Assembly (NCBI GenBank): GCA_946482625.1
Contig: CAMLSH010000129.1
Span: forward strand, 1 to 8,994
Direction: 5' to 3'
Length of the DNA: 8,994 nt
DNA from: an uncultured Opitutaceae bacterium
GTDB taxonomy: Bacteria; Verrucomicrobiota; Verrucomicrobiae; Opitutales; Opitutaceae
The translations under genes were made by a program, and so were the position numbers. Positions 6,770-8,994 of the stretch are shown one piece after another. Position 1 is the first letter of the stretch; every line of letters begins with the position of its first letter. Below the pieces are notes generated by a model. The model made no database searches. It saw only the letters and a list, made by a program, of their open reading frames with translations, and was not told where the DNA came from.

Positions 6770-8242
6770 ATGAAAACCCCGAAACGCGCTCTCCACTCCC
6801 AACGAGGCTCCGCCCTCATCGTGGCGCTGCTGCTCACCATCGGCCTCGCCGTCATGCTGGCGAGTTACCACAGCCTTATCCATTTCAACCTCCGCGCCTC
6901 CCATCGCAGCTATCACTCCAGCGCCGCGATGAACCTCGCCGAAACCGGTCTCGAAGAAGGCATGTACGCGATCAACAAGAAGCGCGCGAACCCCCTCTAC
7001 ACTTACGTCAGCGACGGCTGGACCGTCGTGGGAGACACGGCCACGCGCGAGTTCTCCAACACCTTCGCCGTCGGCACCTCCTCCGAGACCTACGTCAAAG
7101 TCCAGATCACCAACTGCAATCTCCCACTCCCTTACCCCGCCCGCCCGACCATCAAAACCCAGGCCCGCCTCAGCCTCCCCAACGGCATGCCCGCGGTTAC
7201 GAAGTGGGTGGAGGTGACCTTGGATGCTCCTTCCAGTAGCACCCCCAACGAGCAGGGCCCGCCCCATCCCGGGTTGGTCGCCAAACGCGCCATCAAGTTC
7301 AATGGCAACAATCCCACCGTCGATAGCTGGAATTCCGACCCCGCCAAAACGGGCGTGATGACCCACCGCTACGATAGCACGACGAAAAACGACGAAGGCT
7401 TCGTCGGCAGCATCGACGTCGCCGTCGACCAACTGACTATCCAGAACGCCGACATCAAAGGTCACGTCGCCACCAACACGGACACCGACCTCTCCAACAA
7501 TGTCGGCCCCAACGGATCCATCCTCGCCGATGACAGCCCCGCCGGCACCAAAATCGATCCCAACCGCGTCTCCACGGATTTTACGGCTACCCTTCCCGAG
7601 GTCACCGCGCCCACCGTCATCTTCAATGTGCTCGGCCCGATCAGCGACTCCATCAGCCTGCCACGCGTCGGCGACCTGCCCGCCGCAGATGGCAAATACT
7701 ACTACCAGACCGGCAATATCCAGCTGAACAACAAGACACTCTCCGTCACTTCCCAAGACGTCGTCATCAGCGCCCCATACCCTTACGATATCAAAGTCGG
7801 CGGCGGTAGCGGCGCGATCACCATCGCGACCGGCGCCAGCCTCGAAATCTACGCCGGCCGTGACGTCGACATCTCCGGTCAAGGCGTGGCCAACGGCAGC
7901 AGCGAGAACGTCGCTGACACTCAGCAACCATCGAAATTTAAAATCTGGGGCACCGGTACATCGAACACCACTCAGGATATCAAAATCTCCGGTAATGGCG
8001 CTCTCAGCGGTGTCATCTACGCCCCCAATGCCAATGTCACGATCACCGGCGGCGGCGCCTCAGGAGGTGACGTCATGGGTTCCGTCGTCGCCAATAACAT
8101 CACCATTAGCGGCAACGCCCAGTTCCACTACGACGAATCCCTCGGCCAGTTCGCCTTCGGCACTCCTGCGGACTCCGGAGACAGCGCCCTCACCATCTAT
8201 CGCTGGCGCGAGTTGATCGCCGCCTCCGAAACCACCTGGTAA
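6770..8242 (+). CDS. PilX-like minor pilin with large beta-rich C-terminal domain, possible pilus tip protein
   Basis: This 490-residue protein starts with a PilX_N-type segment: QRGSALIVALLLTIGLAVML (11-30), one membrane helix, and the downstream NLAETGLEEGMY (55-66) typical of PilX/GspK-like proteins. As in those families, the usual +5 Glu is absent. From about residue 165 a long beta-rich region begins. Its end (about 355-465) resembles the DUF7305-type domain, with KISGNGALSGVIYAPNANVT (405-424) and a related unit NITISGNAQFHYDESL (443-458). Repeated ISGN and hydrophobic-alternating stretches suggest a beta-helix or sandwich. At 490 residues it is far longer than classical PilX (about 200), which fits a tip-located, perhaps adhesive subunit. 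An in-frame GTG at 6746 would overlap the previous stop (GTGA) and add eight residues; ATG at 6770 is chosen because it gives the shorter leader. A terminator follows the stop by 26 nt. Confidence 0.9.
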   Translation: MKTPKRALHSQRGSALIVALLLTIGLAVMLASYHSLIHFNLRASHRSYHSSAAMNLAETGLEEGMYAINKKRANPLYTYVSDGWTVVGDTATREFSNTFAVGTSSETYVKVQITNCNLPLPYPARPTIKTQARLSLPNGMPAVTKWVEVTLDAPSSSTPNEQGPPHPGLVAKRAIKFNGNNPTVDSWNSDPAKTGVMTHRYDSTTKNDEGFVGSIDVAVDQLTIQNADIKGHVATNTDTDLSNNVGPNGSILADDSPAGTKIDPNRVSTDFTATLPEVTAPTVIFNVLGPISDSISLPRVGDLPAADGKYYYQTGNIQLNNKTLSVTSQDVVISAPYPYDIKVGGGSGAITIATGASLEIYAGRDVDISGQGVANGSSENVADTQQPSKFKIWGTGTSNTTQDIKISGNGALSGVIYAPNANVTITGGGASGGDVMGSVVANNITISGNAQFHYDESLGQFAFGTPADSGDSALTIYRWRELIAASETTW

Positions 8243-8268
8243 CCAGACCGCCAACATCTCCCTCTTGC

Positions 8269-8304
8269 AGCCCGGCCCGCCCAAACGTGCGCCGGGCTTT
8301 TTCT
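8269..8304 (+). terminator. Rho-independent terminator of the minor-pilin cluster
   Basis: AGCCCGGC (8269-8276) and GCCGGGCT (8291-8298) form a perfect 8-bp GC-rich stem with a 14-nt loop, followed at once by TTTTTCTT. It lies 26 nt after the stop of the PilX-like gene. On the - strand the stem is not followed by a T-run, so it would not stop transcripts coming from rnpB. Confidence 0.85.
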
Positions 8305-8315
8305 TGTCCGGGTGG

Positions 8316-8336
8316 AACGCGCACGCTGAGCGCGTT
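8316..8336. other. Perfect 7-bp inverted repeat between the pilin terminator and rnpB
   Basis: AACGCGC (8316-8322) and GCGCGTT (8330-8336) are perfect reverse complements with a 7-nt spacer. It lies in the stretch of about 240 nt between the pilin cluster and rnpB, which otherwise holds only the terminator, a second short hairpin (8404-8408/8413-8417) and a T6 run on + at 8364-8369. It could help end rnpB transcripts on -, but no clear U-tract follows on that strand. Confidence 0.3.
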
Positions 8337-8480
8337 GTTCGCCGTCGCTCACGTTGTCCTCCCTTTTTTCGCTTTCACGCATAGTATTCAAACCAGCGTG
8401 CGCGGAGCGCCCGCTCCACCTCGGCCTTGGGAGCAAACGCCGCCAACACCCCATCGGCCACTCTTTCGCCTTCGGCGGAA

Positions 8481-8994
8481 GGTCTCAGCTTCGAGGCCGG
8501 TAAGCCGGATTCTGTGTGCGCGACGAACTTTCGGCCGTCGCGGTGATCGTCATTTCTCTAGTCGCTCGCGCAACTTTTCGCCGAAGCGAAATGCGGCATA
8601 CCCGCGGCTGTTGGACGGGCCGCCCAGCCGCCTATTTTGCCTTGCACCGGATTGGGTTTTTCCTGCCACCACGATTACTCGTGGCGCGGTGGGCTCTTAC
8701 CCCACCTTTTCACTATGACCCGCCAGCCGCCTTGCGACGACCGACAGGCTACTTGTTCTCTGTGACACTATCCGTCGACGCGGGATATGGCCCGCGCCGC
8801 CCCGGCTTGAGCAGAAGCGATCCGCGCGATGGCCTTGCGACCGGTCGCAGCGGCGCGACGACGTTTCTCGACGGGAATCCTGCCCGATGGTGTCCGGACT
8901 TTCCTCTCCAAGTTTCAAATACGGGCGCGGCGTTTAGGCCGCGCCTTGGGATCAAAGAACTCGGAGCGACGATCTGGCCCCGAAGCTGAGATCG
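8481..8994 (-). ncRNA. rnpB: RNase P RNA, bacterial type A
   Basis: The - strand reads as the catalytic RNA of RNase P, which trims the 5' leader of tRNA precursors. Conserved blocks appear in order: GAGAGGAAAGTCCGGA (8908-8893), GGGCAG (8885-8880), ACAGAGAACAA (from 8763), GGGGTAAGAGCCCACC (about 8702-8687), GCAAGGCAAAATAG (8645-8632) and CACAGAATCCGGCTTACCG (8516-8498). P1 is nearly perfect: 8976-8990 pairs with 8484-8498 with one G-U, so the RNA is complete or within a few bases of it. P2 pairs 8968-8974 with 8545-8551. A hairpin at 8519-8525/8536-8542 fits P19. P15 is 8625-8631/8604-8610 with a P16-like GGCCC loop. The RNA is about 510 nt against 377 in E. coli; the region between GGGCAG and ACAGAG (8764-8879) is 116 nt against about 42. 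The usual GGU in L15 is not seen. The promoter lies beyond the window. Confidence 0.97.

Noticed and set aside
6647..7927. 426-codon open frame on - across the PilX-like gene
   Set aside because: It is antisense to a convincing gene and has shadow-type Gly/Val/Asp-rich composition.
8269..8298. Bidirectional terminator shared by the pilin cluster and rnpB
   Set aside because: The T-run is only on the + strand side; on - the stem is followed by GCAAGAGGG.
8197..8352. 51-codon - strand frame starting GTG at 8352, with a good GGGAGG five bases upstream
   Set aside because: It runs antisense through the pilin terminator and the end of the PilX-like gene, and encodes an Arg-rich peptide with no recognisable features. 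The ribosome-site match is probably chance.
8287..8989. Open frames on + (8287-8718, 8516-8989) and on - (8697-8955) over the rnpB region
   Set aside because: They run across the RNase P RNA, whose conserved blocks and helices explain the sequence. The translations show no protein character.

Overview
The window is GC-rich DNA with long, tightly packed genes. All seven protein genes I support lie on the + strand, and one structural RNA lies on the - strand at the right edge. Several things suggest a Gram-negative member of the PVC group, most likely Verrucomicrobiota near Opitutaceae: an outer-membrane TonB receptor, type IV minor pilins, weak or absent Shine-Dalgarno sequences, and an RNase P RNA without the usual CCA-binding GGU. 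The taxonomic call is inference, not a database result.

Region 1 (1-3281) looks like a metal-handling locus, probably for copper. It starts with two small stem-loops, then a 130-residue membrane or secreted protein with a CxxC motif. A 212-nt hairpin-rich gap follows, then a 702-residue TonB-dependent outer-membrane receptor and a small exported CusF-like copper-binding protein. Copper is inferred mainly from the CusF-like gene; nothing in the receptor itself fixes its substrate.

Region 2 (3325-5615) is a two-component pair: a CHASE4-type membrane histidine kinase and a NarL/FixJ-type response regulator, joined by a 4-base ATGA overlap. The pair follows the copper gene by 43 nt, so local sensing of the transported ligand is a reasonable but unproven idea. 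It ends in an unusual set of interlocking inverted repeats at and just past the regulator's stop codon.

Region 3 (5684-8242) is a three-gene minor-pilin cluster (PilV/GspI-like, PilW/GspJ-like, PilX-like) with overlapping or nearly overlapping genes. No major pilin, ATPase or prepilin peptidase is in the window. The PilX-like protein carries a large beta-rich C-terminal domain and may form the pilus tip. A good rho-independent terminator closes the cluster.

Region 4 (8243-8994) has a gap of about 240 nt with the terminator and another inverted repeat, followed by a complete or nearly complete type A RNase P RNA gene (rnpB) on the - strand. It has an expanded specificity-domain region and an atypical L15. 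The points most worth following are the alternative-pairing palindromes at 5593-5639, the GGU-less RNase P RNA, and the conserved-looking grouping of a CxxC protein, receptor, CusF-like protein and two-component pair. I see no transposon, CRISPR array, tRNA or rRNA, and no clearly new molecular system.
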